Positions 1 through 12,063 of a DNA stretch of 64,000 nt are shown here, piece after piece (within the stretch, counting starts at the first letter, position 1; every line of letters begins with the position of its first letter). The DNA comes from Dreissena polymorpha (taxonomy: Eukaryota; Mollusca; Bivalvia; Myida; Dreissenidae): positions 72,072,188-72,136,187 of the forward strand of contig NC_068366.1 in NCBI RefSeq assembly GCF_020536995.1. Direction: 5' to 3'. The notes below the pieces were generated by a model, which had not been told where the DNA came from, searched no databases, and saw only the letters and a list, made by a program, of their open reading frames with translations. Made by a program: the position numbers and the translations under genes.

Positions 1-656
1 AACACTTTACGCACATGCATTAAACCCATTTTTTTTTGACAGTTCATGGCCCAATTTGCTCTCTTGTTGTGACCCACTCATTAGGGAACTTGAACATGTT
101 ATTAAACTATTTTATTGTTATGATATCTGGGCAGTGTTCCAAAAAAATGTGTGATTTGTTCATAAACATGGCTGCCAGAGGTCCTGCAGAAACCTTTCCA
201 ATCTCTAACTATTATTTGAAATCAGTAATTTTGTGATGATTGCAATTTAATTCAGCATTTAAGATCAAATGAAGCAATACACAATTAAAACTGATTGGTT
301 TATTTTCAGATGTTTTTAGCTCGGCTGTTTTCGGAGAAAACCCGAGGTATTGTCATAGCCAGCTCGTCGTGTCATCCGCGGGTGTCGTGCTTAAACTTTG
401 ACATTTTGCTCTAAAATCAAAGTGCTTCCACATACAACTTTGAAACTTCATATGTAGATGCACTTTGATGAGTTCTACACGCCACACCCATTTTTGGATC
501 ACTAGGTCAAAGGTCAAGGTCACTGTTTATGATGTTCCAAAATAATTTTCAAGACTATTTGTTGAGTCCATGTCACTGTAAAATAAATTTTATCAAATGT
601 TTTTGGAATAGCAAAATTGGTGACCAGTATGTACCATTCTCTCTCTACAATTTCAG
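1..656. other. Upstream intronic/intergenic sequence with a repeat tail
   Basis: No coding exon is supported here. Bases about 309-527 look like the tail of a dispersed repeat that ends in 'tcaaaggtcaaggtcactg', the same ending found in the tandem array at 51.9-53.8 kb. If the exon at 657 is real, this stretch is its upstream intron. Confidence 0.4.
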
Positions 657-938
657 GCAAAACATCATCAAAGGATTCAAGAAAGTCGACAAAAGGTTCT
701 ACCGTATATTCAGAGTACAACAGACATGAAGCAGTTTGCTCATCAAAACAACTTGCTGCCACATTCCAAGACTCTATCGAATCTCAACCAAAATGGTGCT
801 ATACGTAATAATGTGTTCCTTGAAAACTTGAACGATTATGGGCATGGCACGCTTATTCCTGCTCCAGAGGATCCATATGAGAAGAGAAAGAAATGGGAAG
901 ATCTGCATTCAAGGGGGCCTCACATCTTTGATGTCTGA
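657..938 (+). CDS. Terminal coding exon of an unidentified gene
   Basis: A polypyrimidine tract and 'tttcag' end at base 656 and an open frame of 93 codons runs from 657 to a TGA at 936-938, so this reads as the last coding exon of a plus-strand gene whose earlier exons lie left of the window. The encoded tail is hydrophilic, rich in N, Q, H and K, and ends with a run containing PAPEDPYEKRKKW and a C-terminal FDV. I do not recognise the family. There is no membrane segment or signal peptide in this piece. A second frame is also open from the same acceptor to a TAA near 808 and cannot be excluded; the longer frame is preferred because it stays open further. Confidence that some coding exon is here is moderate, and that this frame is right is lower. 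Confidence 0.45.
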   Translation, partial: AKHHQRIQESRQKVLPYIQSTTDMKQFAHQNNLLPHSKTLSNLNQNGAIRNNVFLENLNDYGHGTLIPAPEDPYEKRKKWEDLHSRGPHIFDV

Positions 939-1304
939 TTTTCTCTCTTTATCTGTGGTGTGCGTTGACATACAGGTGTCTTTTGATGTGATTATGTCAA
1001 AAAGTGTATGTACAACGAAAATTAAGGGTTATGACATTCATGCTTAAGTTAATATTAATTTATTTAATTGCCAGCACCTGTTGATTTTAATTAGATGTCA
1101 AGTTCCAAACATGTGTCTTTTGATAAGATAATGTCAAACAAGTCTTAAACTGTTGTTATTTTAGTGATTTACAACAAACATCTCTATTACAACATGAATA
1201 TACATATGAAGCAACAAAACATTTTGGGCTGTTACATATACTCAATTATCATATATGTTTAATATGAATGCACATACAAGTGTTTTAGGTATATACTAGA
1301 TTTT

Positions 1305-1452
1305 TTGCTAAGAACCAACTTGCTTTAAGCGAAAAATACCTTGAAAGCGGAAAGTGTCGTCCCTGATTAGCCTGTGCAGAATGCTGTGGCCAATCTGTGA
1401 CGACAATAAACGCACATGCATTAAGCCCGGTTTTCCCAGAGCAAGGTTCATT
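1305..1452. repeat. Copy of dispersed repeat R1 ('attagcctgtgcag' family)
   Basis: This copy has the family parts in order: 'gcggaaagtgtcgtccctga', 'ttagcctgtgcag', a diverged complementary half, then 'gcacatgcattaagcccggt' and 'ttttcccagagcaaggttca'. More than fifteen partial or full copies occur in this window on both strands. Its core is self-complementary, which suggests a non-autonomous hairpin-bearing element. No protein is encoded. Confidence 0.75.
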
Positions 1453-1589
1453 TTATAATAATGTGTCAATAGTTTATGCATTGTCAAAATAATTATGGTC
1501 ATTTATAAATAGTCACTATCATCATTAGATTGCATTTTTAAAAGCGGCAAAGTAGCTTATGTAGCATACACTATATGAACACCTTTTTA

Positions 1590-3411
1590 TGCCCCCCAAC
1601 CAGCGGTTCTGGGGGCATACTAAAATCACACTGTCCGTCCATTAGTTAGTCCATCCGTCCATCCGGATTAGTTTCCGCTCAATAAGTCAAGCAATTGTCT
1701 TCAGATCTTCACCAAACTTCTTTAAAATGAGTAAGGCAATAACATCTAGGTCAAGTTTTATAATCGGGCAAAGTGACCCAGACACTCCTGAGTTACGGCC
1801 CTTGAATCATCGTAAAATTTGTTTTTTTCTCGTTTCTGCTCAATAACTCGAGCAAATATCATAGGATCTTCGTCACACTTTATGAAAATGTGTAAGGTCA
1901 TAAGATCTAGGTCAAGTTCCATAATCAGCCAAATTGACCAAGACACTTCTAAGTTACAGCGCTTGAATTATCGAAAAATTGAGTTTTTTCTTGTTTTTGC
2001 TCAATAACTCAAGCAATTGTCATCGGATCTTCACCAAACTTCATAAAAATGTGTGAGGTATTAGCATCTAGGAAAAGTTGAATAATCAGTCAAATTTACC
2101 CGGGCACTTCTGAGTTACGGCCCTTACATGTAAATCATCAAAAAATTGCGTTTCTGCTCAATTACTCAAGTAATTGTAATCGGATCGTCACCAAACTTCA
2201 TGAAAGTGTGTTAGGCAATAAGATCTACGTCAAGTTACATAATCAGCCAATTTGACTCAGACACTCCTGAGTTACAGCCCTTGAATCATCAAAAAATTGC
2301 GTTTTTTAGGTCATCTATTTTTTGAAAAAAAATTATGAGCTATTGTCATCATCTTGGCGTTGGCGTTTGCGTCGACGTCCAGTTAAGTTTTGCGCTTAGG
2401 TCGACTTTTCTCAGACAGTATCAATGCTATTGCATTCAAACTTGGTACACTTACTTACTATCATAAGGGGACTGGGCAGGCAAAGTTAGATAACTCTGGC
2501 GTGCATTTTGACAGAACTATGTGCCCTTTTTATACTTAGAAAATTGAAAATATTGGTTAATTTTTGTGTTTAGGTCCATTTTATTCCTTAAGTATCAAAG
2601 CTATTGCTTTCATACTTGCAACACTTACTAACTATCATAAGGGGACTGTGCAGGCAAAGTTATGTAACTCTGACTGGCATTTTGACAGAATTATGTGCCC
2701 TTTTTATACTTAGAAAATTGAAAATTTGGTTAAGTTTTGTGTTTAGGTCCACTTTATTCCTACAGTATCAAAGCTTATCAGTATCTTCATTGATACAATT
2801 GCTTTCATACTTGCAACACTTATTAACTATCATAAGGGGACTGTGCAGGCAAAGTTATGTAACTCTGACTGGAATTTGGATGGAATTATGGGCCCTTTAT
2901 ACTTAGAAAATAGAAAATTTGGTTAAGTTATGTGTTTTGGTCCACTTTACCCCTAAAGTATCATAGATATTGCTTTCATACTTGGAACACTCGCAAACTA
3001 TCATAAGAGTACAGTAAAAAGACAAGTTGCATAACTCTGGTTGTCATTTTTACGGAATTATGGCCCTTTTTTGACTTAGTAAATTTGAATATATGGTTAA
3101 ATTTTGTGTTTCGATCCACTTTACTTCTAAAGTATCAAGGCTATTGCTTTCAAACTTCAAATACTTTCATGCTATCATGAGGTTACTGTACCTGGCAAGT
3201 TGAATTTTACCTTGACATTTGAATGACCTTGACTCTCAAAGTAAAATTATTAAATTTTTCTAAAATTGCCATAACTTCTTTATTTATGATTAGATTTGAT
3301 TGATTTGATTTGACAAAACTACTCTTACCTGACATACCACAATAGATTCCACCCATACCATCCCCCGTGCCCTCCCCCCCCCCCCCCCCCCGAATCTTTC
3401 CCCCCCCCCCC

Positions 3412-3447
<36 letters not shown>

Positions 3448-4035
3448 CATCTCACAAATGACCACCACACCCTCACACTTTACCCCCACCCCCCACCCCC
3501 AATTTATTTTTTTAGAAACGGTTAAAAAACACAAATATTTATTTTTATTATTTTATTTTTGAAATACCGTCCAACCATCGCACCCAAGAATCCCCTCACG
3601 CCCACCCCCCACCCCCACCCCCGATTTTTTTTTTTTTTTTTTTTGCATTTTTTTTTTGCATTTTTGAAAGATAATGTAATAAATGTCCACACACCCACAC
3701 TATACACCCCTCTTTACTCCACCCCTCCCTCCTTTGTAATTGAAATTGAGAGTCCCTTCACCTTTAAAAAGAAAATAGATGAGCGGTCTGCACCCGCAAG
3801 GCGGTGCTCTTGTTTCTTGTTTCCGCTCAATAACTCAAGCAATTATCACTGGATCTTCACCTGGTCCAATTTTCATGAAAATGCGTTTAGCCATAAAATT
3901 TTGACCCCCTTGACCTGGAACTTAGGGTCCACGTTTAGGTTTCAAAATCTGCGATTATGTTTCGAAAAATGCTCACAACTTCTATCAAAGCGTTTTTCGG
4001 GGGCATATGTCATCCTATGGAGACAGCTCTTGTTA
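1590..4035. repeat. Large composite repeat with internal tandem units ('gtccgtccatta' head)
   Basis: The element begins with 'tatgccccccaaccagcggt' and a 'ctgtccgtcc' head. It continues with about four diverged units of roughly 165 bp containing 'tcaataactcaagcaattgt', then about five units of 170-190 bp containing 'actatcataaggggactg' (2.4-3.3 kb). Long C and T homopolymers at 3.37-3.44 and 3.6-3.66 kb follow. It ends near 4.03 kb with 'gggggcatatgtcatcctat', which mirrors the start, so the whole may be one element with matching ends. Open frames across it (for example 2604-2906 and 3559-4050) are by-products of the repeats. Confidence 0.7.
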
Positions 4036-4347
4036 ATGTTTTTAATTTAATTTGGGTATTGGACATGCTGAGCGAATATGTTTTTGAATTAATCAGTATC
4101 ATGATGGGAGAATGAAGTTTTAAATAAAATTTGTATTAGTTTTTGTCTTTTTGAAATTATATGTTTATATTTTAAAGATTTATTTAAATATTTAACCATG
4201 TTTGATATTTTAAAGATTTATTAGAATGTTTTCATATGTGGCATAAGATTTTGAAACAAATTGTGAACATGATATATATGTTGGCGTTAGCAATTTTGAA
4301 TGCTAAGGTTGAAAGCCAAAACTGTTATTGTTGCGCAGATGTTTGTT

Positions 4348-4632
4348 AGTCCCATACCAGTGAACCGGAAGGGACTATAGGTTTAACACTGTCCGTCTAT
4401 GTGTTCTTCAGTCCGCCCATCCATGTGTCCATGTGTCACTTAAATTCTGGATCCTGCAATATCTCAATAGACTCTCACTCAAATTGTGGTTGCTATGGTT
4501 ACAGAAGTAATTGAAACAAAAATCTGCACCTTGTCATAACTTTAGGCACTTAAGCGATGTTAATTTAACTTATGGAGATCCTGTGCTGTGCTTGCATAAA
4601 CCAGTTTGGGGACTTTTGTTTATTCTGTGACA
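4348..4632. repeat. Short copy of the 'gtccgtc' repeat superfamily
   Basis: It contains 'tgaaccggaagggactatag' followed by 'cactgtccgtctatgtg' and 'tggatcctgcaatatctcaa'. The copy at 59.2-59.5 kb shares the head ('gtgaaaccggaggggactta') and the 'tggatcctgtgataact' part, so both belong to one subfamily. Confidence 0.6.
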
Positions 4633-4669
4633 AAGCTCGTGTTTATTATGTGTTTATACAATATTTTAC

Positions 4670-4905
4670 TTAACCCATTCCTGCTCAGAAGCAGAGTGAA
4701 AATGTCTATGTGCAAACAGAATAACACTAGAACAGCCTGCGAGTAACTCGCTGTCTGTACAGGTTTATGCTGTTTGCTGCACAACAGTAGCTAAGGGTTT
4801 GAAACTTAGCCTTTACAATTGTAGTAAGAATGGTCTTTAATTAAATTTAACTTTTTGAGGGACTACAAATGCCTCAAAATACGTATCCGACTGGTAGAGG
4901 GTTAA
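4670..4905. mobile_element. TTAA-ended inverted-repeat element, copy 1 (R3)
   Basis: It is bounded by 'ttaaccc...' and '...gagggttaa' and contains 'agcagagtgaaaatgtctat', 'gcaaacagaataacactaga' and 'gtaactcgctgtctgtacag'. Further copies lie at 16.5 and 22.1 kb. It is short, has no coding capacity and has inverted ends, so it fits a MITE. Confidence 0.65.
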
Positions 4906-6110
4906 CCTATGAAAATATTTGTATACCCTTGGCATTTACCGTTACTGTTTTTGAGAGGTTTAAAGTAATTGGCCTGTCCATTTTTCTGTCTGTCATGTGA
5001 TACAAATTTAACATTAACATTGTTTCCTAAAAAGCCTGACACTTTCGTGGATGTTATCTATGAACAATCTCAACACAGTTCAAATCTTCTTTGTTAACCC
5101 AAGATGGCATGTTTTCTCTAACATCAACACCTCTTGCTACAAAAGCTTAAAACTTGCATAGGGCTTTATCTATGACTCAGACTTGTTCAAATAGGCTTAT
5201 GAGTTGAAAATGAAAAGGCTTCTACAGGGGGCATCAGCAATATGAATAATTTTGTATTAATCTATACTTTTCTAGTCAGATATGCTTTATTTATCTGATG
5301 TTTATTTGAATTGTTATGCTGTACAAGCATTTTGAAAAGTAATATATAATTTTGAGTATGCATGTTGATCATTTATATAGAATATTAAATAGTAGTTTTT
5401 TGTTCTGAGAACTTTGAGCAAATGAGTTTTACATGAACATTTAGTCAGGCTTCAAGTATAATTGGCAAGCAATCACTAGTAGCATGAACGGAATCATGTA
5501 TTTTAATTAAGAATTTAAAAACTAATTTCTGCATCTTATCGGTGTATGACCTGTGTGGAAAATTATGCCTACCTTGAATAGACAGCATTAATGCATAAAT
5601 AAGACGTAATTTTTCAGACAGTAAATGCACCCATAAAAGCTGAAAATTACTATTCAATTCTCATATTACAACACCATGTGTAAACTCTGTACATCAAACA
5701 GTTGTATGGGTATCAACTGGCTAGTTAAAATTTGCCAACAGAGAAGTGAAATGTTTTGCTGATTATGTGTTCATACAAGAATTGTGATATTCCTTGAACA
5801 ATTTTCAGTTTACTTTGTGTTCAAAACAAAGATCCATGTATTATGGTTCTTTGCTTGTCTCTGTTTATTAATGTGTTTTTAAATTGGCTTTATTTTGCAA
5901 TTGTTTTTTTTTTCATGAGTAATATTTACAAAACATCGACTTTTTAAATATTATCCTGTTAAATTTGTATATCTTGTATTTTATACATGAATGAAACATG
6001 ATGCTGATATATGACAGACAACATGTTAGTAATGATCCTTGTTGTACAATTTTATTTTACTTAGTTGGCATATTTTATTTTATAGTGTAAAGGTTATTGT
6101 TCAGTCTGCA
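4906..6110. other. AT-rich stretch without supported features
   Basis: No convincing exon, RNA gene or repeat boundary was seen. A minus-strand frame at 5445-5657 has splice-like edges but only a short open core and was not accepted. Confidence 0.5.
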
Positions 6111-6114
6111 CATT

Positions 6115-6720
6115 TTGTGTTACTTCAGTGTAAAGTTAATTGTTCAATTTCAGTGTAAAGTTAATTGTTCAGCCCGCACATTGTGTGTTACAGTGTAAAG
6201 GTAATTGTTCAGTCCGCACATTTTGTGTTACTTCAGTGTTAAGATAATTGGTCAGTCCACGCATTTTGTGTTACTTCAGTGTAAAGGTCATTGTTCAGTC
6301 CGCACATTTTGTGTTACTGCAGTGTAAAGGTCATTGTTCAGTCGACACATTTTGTGTTACTGCAGTGTAAAGGTCATTGTTCAGTCCACACATTTTGTGT
6401 TACTGCAGTGTAAAGGTCATTGTTCAGTCCACACATTTTGTGTTACTTCAGTGTAAAGGTCATTGTTCAGTCTGCACATTTTGTGTTACTTCAGTGTAAA
6501 GGTCATTGTTCAGTCTGCACATTTTGTATTACTTCAGTGTAAAGGTCATTGTTCAGTCTGCACATTTTGTGTTACTGCAGTGTAAAGGTCATTGTTCAGT
6601 CCACACATTTTGTGTTACTGCAGTGTAAAGGTCATTGTTCAGTCCACACATTTTGTGTTACTTCAGTGTAAAGGTCATTGTTCAGTCTGCACATTTCGTG
6701 TTGCTTTTGTGTAAAGGTCA
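6115..6720. repeat. Minisatellite, about 43-bp unit, roughly 14 copies
   Basis: The unit reads 'cagtgtaaaggtcattgttc' then 'agtccacacattttgtgtta' then 'ctt'. Early copies are diverged ('gttaattgttca') and later ones nearly identical, with alternating 'cttcagtg' and 'ctgcagtg' junctions. There is no coding frame. Confidence 0.9.
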
Positions 6721-7230
6721 TTGATTTCCGTGTTAAATAAGATTGTTGAATGAAAATAATCAAATTACCGATAATGATTATCACTTGCACATTTTTGCAA
6801 TTCTGAATTAAAAAACCTTTTACTGTTAAAAAAGATGCATACTATATCCTGAAAAATACAGTATAATTATATTGTTTCAAAAGTTTTTTTAGAACACTTT
6901 CATTTTATTTGCTTCGATACATGCAAGCATTATTGTTGTCCCCCTTGTTTGTAACAGTGGTTTATAGGCTTAACTTTTTGTTCATTGTGAACTAAGTATG
7001 AAGGGTGGAAGCTAAAGTTTACCTGGATATATATATGTTACATGTAATGTAAATGTAATAAATTGTGGTGCAAATATTATATATTGCTTTGCTTTATTAG
7101 CGTAATTAAAATATTGTTTGATATGTAAGGAACAGTTTTTTTTAAATATGTATTTTTTAAAGATCTGCATCTTTATAACATATGACCCAAGTTATGCGAA
7201 AATTGGTCTTCTGCCATGAGTTGCCAGTAT

Positions 7231-7680
7231 AGCTCCAGACCTGCGTGTATTGTTGCACTATTTTGCTGAGTTTAGTAGTTCGCTATAGAGTCACATTGAG
7301 GTCTTATTAGCATACAGAATAGCTCCAGACCTGCGTGTATTGTTGCACTATTTGGCCGAGTTTAGTAGTTCGCTATAGAGTCACATTGAGGTCTTATTAG
7401 CATACAGAATAGCTCCAGACCTGCGTGTATTGTTGCACTATTTGGCCGAGTTTAGTTGTTCACTATAGAGTCACATTGAGGTCTTATTAGCATACAGAAT
7501 AGCTCCAGACCTGCGTGTATTGTTGCACTATTTGGTCGAGTTTAGTTGTTCGCTATAGAGTCACATTGAGGTCTTATTAGCATACAGAATAGCTCCAGAC
7601 CTGCGTGTATTGTTGCACTATTTGGTCGAGTTTAGTTGTTCGCTATAGAGTCACATTGAGGTCTTATTAGCATACAGAAT
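7231..7680. repeat. Minisatellite, exactly 90-bp unit, five copies
   Basis: Units start with 'agctccagacctgcgtgtat' at 7231, 7321, 7411, 7501 and 7591, and a sixth begins at 7681 and breaks off. They differ at only a few bases around 'tttggccgagtttagttgtt'. The period is constant with no indels, which points to recent expansion. Confidence 0.95.
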
Positions 7681-8229
7681 AGCTCCTGACCTGACTGGTC
7701 AAAGGCATATGTTGGTCTTGAGCTACGCCAGCTGCAAATGGCATAAGACCCATTTTTGTGTTGCACCTGTAATATGATGAATTACTGGTAAGTGCCCTAC
7801 TTTTGCTGATACTTTATTTTATATTATACTGTCTTGTTTTTGATGACCTTGAAACTTACACAAGTATATGATTTGATGTGTTTGATAGATATTAACGAAA
7901 TATGTTTTTAAACATACTTAAATTTGTATGTGATTATATATTTCAATATCTGACATTATATACATTCGCATTTCTTACAAATATTTTACCATTATTTTGA
8001 AAGTTACGATTATGTCCACACAGTCTTGCAAATGAGCAAATTCACAAGTTGTATACATACATTGCTTATTATTGCAGTTGATGTAATGTTGTTATGGTAT
8101 TTTGATAAATTCTAGTCGCAAAATACACTTATTGAACACTGGATGTTTTACGTTATTCTTGAGCAAACTATAAAGTATGCATATTAAAAGATATTTTGAT
8201 AAACAATTAGATACTTATTATGCGGACTG
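7681..8229. other. AT-rich stretch without supported features
   Basis: Nothing beyond the broken end of the 90-bp array could be supported. Confidence 0.5.
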
Positions 8230-8300
8230 CAAAAGCTAACCTGGGATGAGACGTTGCGCACATGCATTAAGCCCCGTTTTCGCAGAACGAGGCTCATTTA
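8230..8300. repeat. Truncated R1 repeat copy
   Basis: Only the 3' portion of the R1 family is present: 'gcacatgcattaagccccgt' followed by 'tttcgcagaacgaggctcat'. Confidence 0.7.
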
Positions 8301-8424
8301 CGTAGTTTGTGATAACTTTTGCAAGGATTCTGTGCAACACATCCGGATGAGAAACATTACTTTCAAAAGAGCACAAAGTGGTTCTATACAACTAAATCAT
8401 TTACGTAATTGCAATTTATTCAAC

Positions 8425-8638
8425 CTACTCCATTAGGTAATTTATACAAAGTGAATCACAAAAATCTGGACAAGATCGTTCCATGTCTCTCATTAAACAT
8501 TCACCGTATAGCTTAAACACAAATGTAGTGAGCAAACATATAATTCGATGTTCTTTGGTCGAGAATTTACATTGGAACACAAGTTTCCAATTTATATACA
8601 TGTGTATATTTTCACCAAACTTATTCACTATGTGCATC
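8425..8638 (-). CDS. Candidate minus-strand exon, product unknown
   Basis: On the minus strand a good acceptor ('ttgttgttcag') sits just before an open frame of 71 codons ending in TAG. The peptide begins MMHIVNKFGEN and carries several cysteines near its end (CPDFCDSLC). No family is recognised. Its splice phase does not join directly to the other minus-strand candidate at 9796-9896, so they need not be the same gene. In AT-rich DNA a frame of this size can arise by chance. Confidence 0.22.
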
Positions 8639-9795
8639 ATCTGAACAACAATTAATATGTTCGCCTCGCAATTAGTTGTTATACGTTAACGTTAAGACGT
8701 AACACTTGCTTACGTTGTTCAACGTGGCATTTACTCCGTTACACGAGAACGTGCGAAGGGCACGCTGTTTGGTTAAGGTTCATGGGAGGGATAAACTTCA
8801 TTAAAACTTTGCTTTGGTTTTCTTCATTCAATGTGGTACAATATGGTCAAACTATATATCATTTTAAAGGTAAAGACGGATAGAATAACATAAACACATT
8901 TTTGACATTCAATATTTTTTTTGCTTTATTCATATTTTTGTTTAAAACCAATACATTTTTACACTAATTTACAAAATCTCAATCTAAAGTTAGGAAGGAT
9001 ATGCACGACCGTATTAAAGTTCAATAAATACAAAACTATATACATATACAAGGTCAAGTTAGCAACATTTCACAGAAAATTATTGTCGGAAAACAACAAA
9101 TGAGTTATTATTCAACTGCATTTTTTTGATAATTTTCCTAAACAAAGTTCTAAAAAGAACTAAACTGAACTACTTTTTAAAAATTCAGGTATGGTGGATA
9201 ATAAGAGTCATCATTCTATTTCAAGGGCTAAACAATGTTGCTATAACCAAATGGAAAATTTTAAACCATCTCTAATTGAAAGAAATTGCAGACGACATAT
9301 AAGATTGTAAATAAATATAAAGAAATACGTTTGGCTGTGTAGAAATCATTGTGATAAAAGGAGATATTGCTCATAACAAGATTTTATGAGTTTTGTGCAG
9401 ACGACTCTAGAAAGCATAGTTTTACATAGAAATACACAGCTAGGTATCATGGTTTTTTTCGTTCTTTCCTTCCTGAACAACTACTGTCCTTGTTACCGTT
9501 TTGAATAATGTGTTCCTTTTGGCAAACCGAATCTTTTTATACATCTGTATATATCGATTCCTTCTACCCATTTTGAAAGCGTGGCACTCGCTGTGCTCCG
9601 TAGAAAAACGTGCATTACAAATCGGTCGAAATCACGTGAAGTAGTAAGAAAACGTGGTATGTGTATACACATACCTGAGAAAACACATCATTATTTTGAC
9701 AGTTGGGACGCGACTTGTAAAACAACTGTTAACATTAATCAGGAAGAGATCGCGCCTAATAACAGAAATGATCACACAGAGATATAATAACTTAC

Positions 9796-9896
9796 CCCAT
9801 TTCAAATATTTTCCAGCTGAAAATCCCCCACACGTTTTTTTTAAGTGTATTTGTATTGTTTTTCTGGAGCCGAAGTTCATCTCGCAGAATATCCAT
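9796..9896 (-). CDS. Candidate first coding exon of a minus-strand gene
   Basis: Reading the minus strand, an ATG at 9896-9894 opens 33 codons (MDILRDELRLQKN..., ending near WGIFSWKIFEM) up to a consensus donor 'gtaagtt', leaving phase 2. The peptide is charged with an aromatic end and is not assigned to a family. Evidence is only frame plus donor, and no following exon in a matching phase was found within 2 kb, so this is tentative. Confidence 0.25.
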
Positions 9897-11393
9897 CCGA
9901 CTTCCGTTGTTTTCACTTTCGTTATTAAAAACTCCGTTTAAAAGAATTATTTTTACATTTAGGTTGTTGAAGCAAATTATTATTATATATTATCAATTAA
10001 ATAGTATACCGTGATGAATTGAACGGAGTTTCGTATCGATCTTTCTGTCAGTCTGTAAGGGTACTATTTTGTGCGCAATAATACAAGTGCATGTGATTCG
10101 ACAACAATTGTATACATTGGTGAAATGCTTCTTACAAAGTTATTTTTTGGAATGTTAATGAGGTCTGATCATGCAGTTTGAACACATCAACGGAAAGATT
10201 ACAATTCAATGCATTTGTCATCGTCAACCTTTTGGAATGTCAATTAGGCGATGAGTGAGTTTTTAGCATGTTTCTTTCGATTTTATTAATTTAAATGGCT
10301 ATAATGACATGTGTTCGAGTTTTGATATTTCTAGATGTTTTAACTTTTTTTACTATTTAAGCGTAACTTGCCCCCATCAATGTCGATATTATTAACTAGT
10401 TATATAATTTTCCGCCGAAATACGATGAATAAACATCATTCAGATTTTTGAAAATAATATCTATTTTTGTGTCAAAATTGCTTTGTATTTTGATTGATTT
10501 TGTCGATGGTATGATACGTTGCTGCACAAAATTGGTTGCAGTTTGAAGGAAAACCATCCTTTTAAGCAAATATGTATACATGTTCAATGTTGCACTCTTC
10601 GTTTAGTTTAATTTGAGTTCAATGCTAGGGGTCCCACATTTTTCAAACTGAAGCCTCTACATGAACCTTAACGTGATAACTATTCAGAAACTACAGGCAA
10701 CGAAACACACTTCATAACGCAATTGAGGGTCGCATTATTTAATAAATAATGCAGAGCTATCAATATGAGAATGTGTAAATGAATGCACGATTTAACGTCC
10801 TAAACGTAATGATTTTGTATCACCTGGATTATCCCCTAATTAATTTCAAAATATTCCCCCGCAAACGTAGTTTTGACGATTCATACTGGAATCCCCCTGT
10901 CGTTCGGTCTGTTTATTTGTCACGTTTCACATGTGTATTTCGTGTTACACTGAAACACGCAAAATGATTACATTCATTTGTGATTGCAATTTATTCCTGT
11001 GTTGTTATTGTAGAATGTTGATTTTATAGCCAATGGTTGTCAGGTTCTCAATTCAATACTGAATATAAAAGGGTATAATTTCAGTTGTTAATAGTGACAC
11101 TTTATTTGGTAATTAAATATTTTCACTTGAATTTCCGGAACAAACGAACGTACGAAATATACAAAAATGTCCGTCTAAAATCCAAAAATCAAGATGATCG
11201 ATATTCCCAACCTAAGGGAGTTAGCCACCCGTGAGTATGTTGAATAAGAGCTTACTGAATTATTTCTCTGGAACAAAATATATCATAAAATAAAACTTCT
11301 CACAAGTTTCTTTATGATTGTAGACAAGATATGGCAAATGCACAGACTACAACAATTGTAAACTGAACAGCGTTGCCTCAATTTGGAGTCTTC
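9897..11393. other. Non-coding stretch
   Basis: AT-rich sequence with no exon that I can support and no recognisable repeat boundary. Short open frames are scattered on both strands and show no motif. Confidence 0.4.
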
Positions 11394-11898
11394 TTAAAGG
11401 GACCTAGTCGCTTTTCACGTTTCGGTGAATTGACAAAATTGAGAAAAAAAGTTTCCGATTCACAAATCGTCGTTGTAGTTATGATATGTGTGAGGAAACA
11501 GTAATACTGAACATTTGCCATGCTCTAACATTTCCATTATATGCATCTTTTGACGATTTAAAAACCTGAAATTTATAAAGCGTTGCAACGCGAAGCGATT
11601 GAATAATCTGGAGAGATTTGTTGTCGTCGTTATATTTTGTGATAGTACGAATATTACTTATATATAGTATAAACTACAGCACTCATTGTATGAGCGCGGA
11701 TGGCCGAATGGTCTACGCGATAGACTTTTACACCAGGGGTCAGTGATTCCAGCCCATTTGAGTGTTACTTTTTTTTCTTTCTTTAATTTTATTATTTGTT
11801 TACAAGAGCTTTTTAGATCCAATGTTAACATTTATAAATATAAAGCATTTAACGAATAACTTCAATACATGACAAAATCTGTGAAAAGGCCCCTTCAA
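11394..11898 (+). mobile_element. tRNA-carrying TTAA/TIR element, copy A
   Basis: The left end is 'ttaaagggacc' and the right end 'gtgaaaaggccccttcaa', which are inverted relatives of each other. Between them lie an AT-rich body and, at about 11694-11772, a tRNA-like segment with a diverged A box ('tggccgaatggtc') and a decayed B box ('cagtgattccagccc'). The copy at 13331 shares the whole layout and length (about 505 bp). It encodes no protein. Confidence 0.75.
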
Positions 11899-12063
11899 CG
11901 CAACATGTTGTTTGAATTCACAAGACTTCACTATCAGGGCCTGTGGGTCGGCGACTAGCTAGGTTAACAGTGAATTGTCTAATCGAACTGAGGAGCGAAA
12001 AAAACCGTGATGCCTATCATTAATATACAGTGTGTCAAATATTAGATGCACGTGAACCAAATG

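Noticed and set aside
2604-2906. 100-codon frame with a repeated LLTIIRGLCRQSYVTLTGI pattern
   Set aside because: It follows the tandem units of the composite repeat; no start context or splice sites.
3559-4050. 163-codon frame rich in P, T and F
   Set aside because: It is a product of C- and T-rich homopolymers in the composite repeat at 1.6-4.0 kb.
5445-5657. Minus-strand frame with acceptor and donor-like edges (LLWVHLLSEKLRL)
   Set aside because: The open core between the putative sites is about 64 bases and no partner exon in phase was found; chance level in AT-rich DNA.
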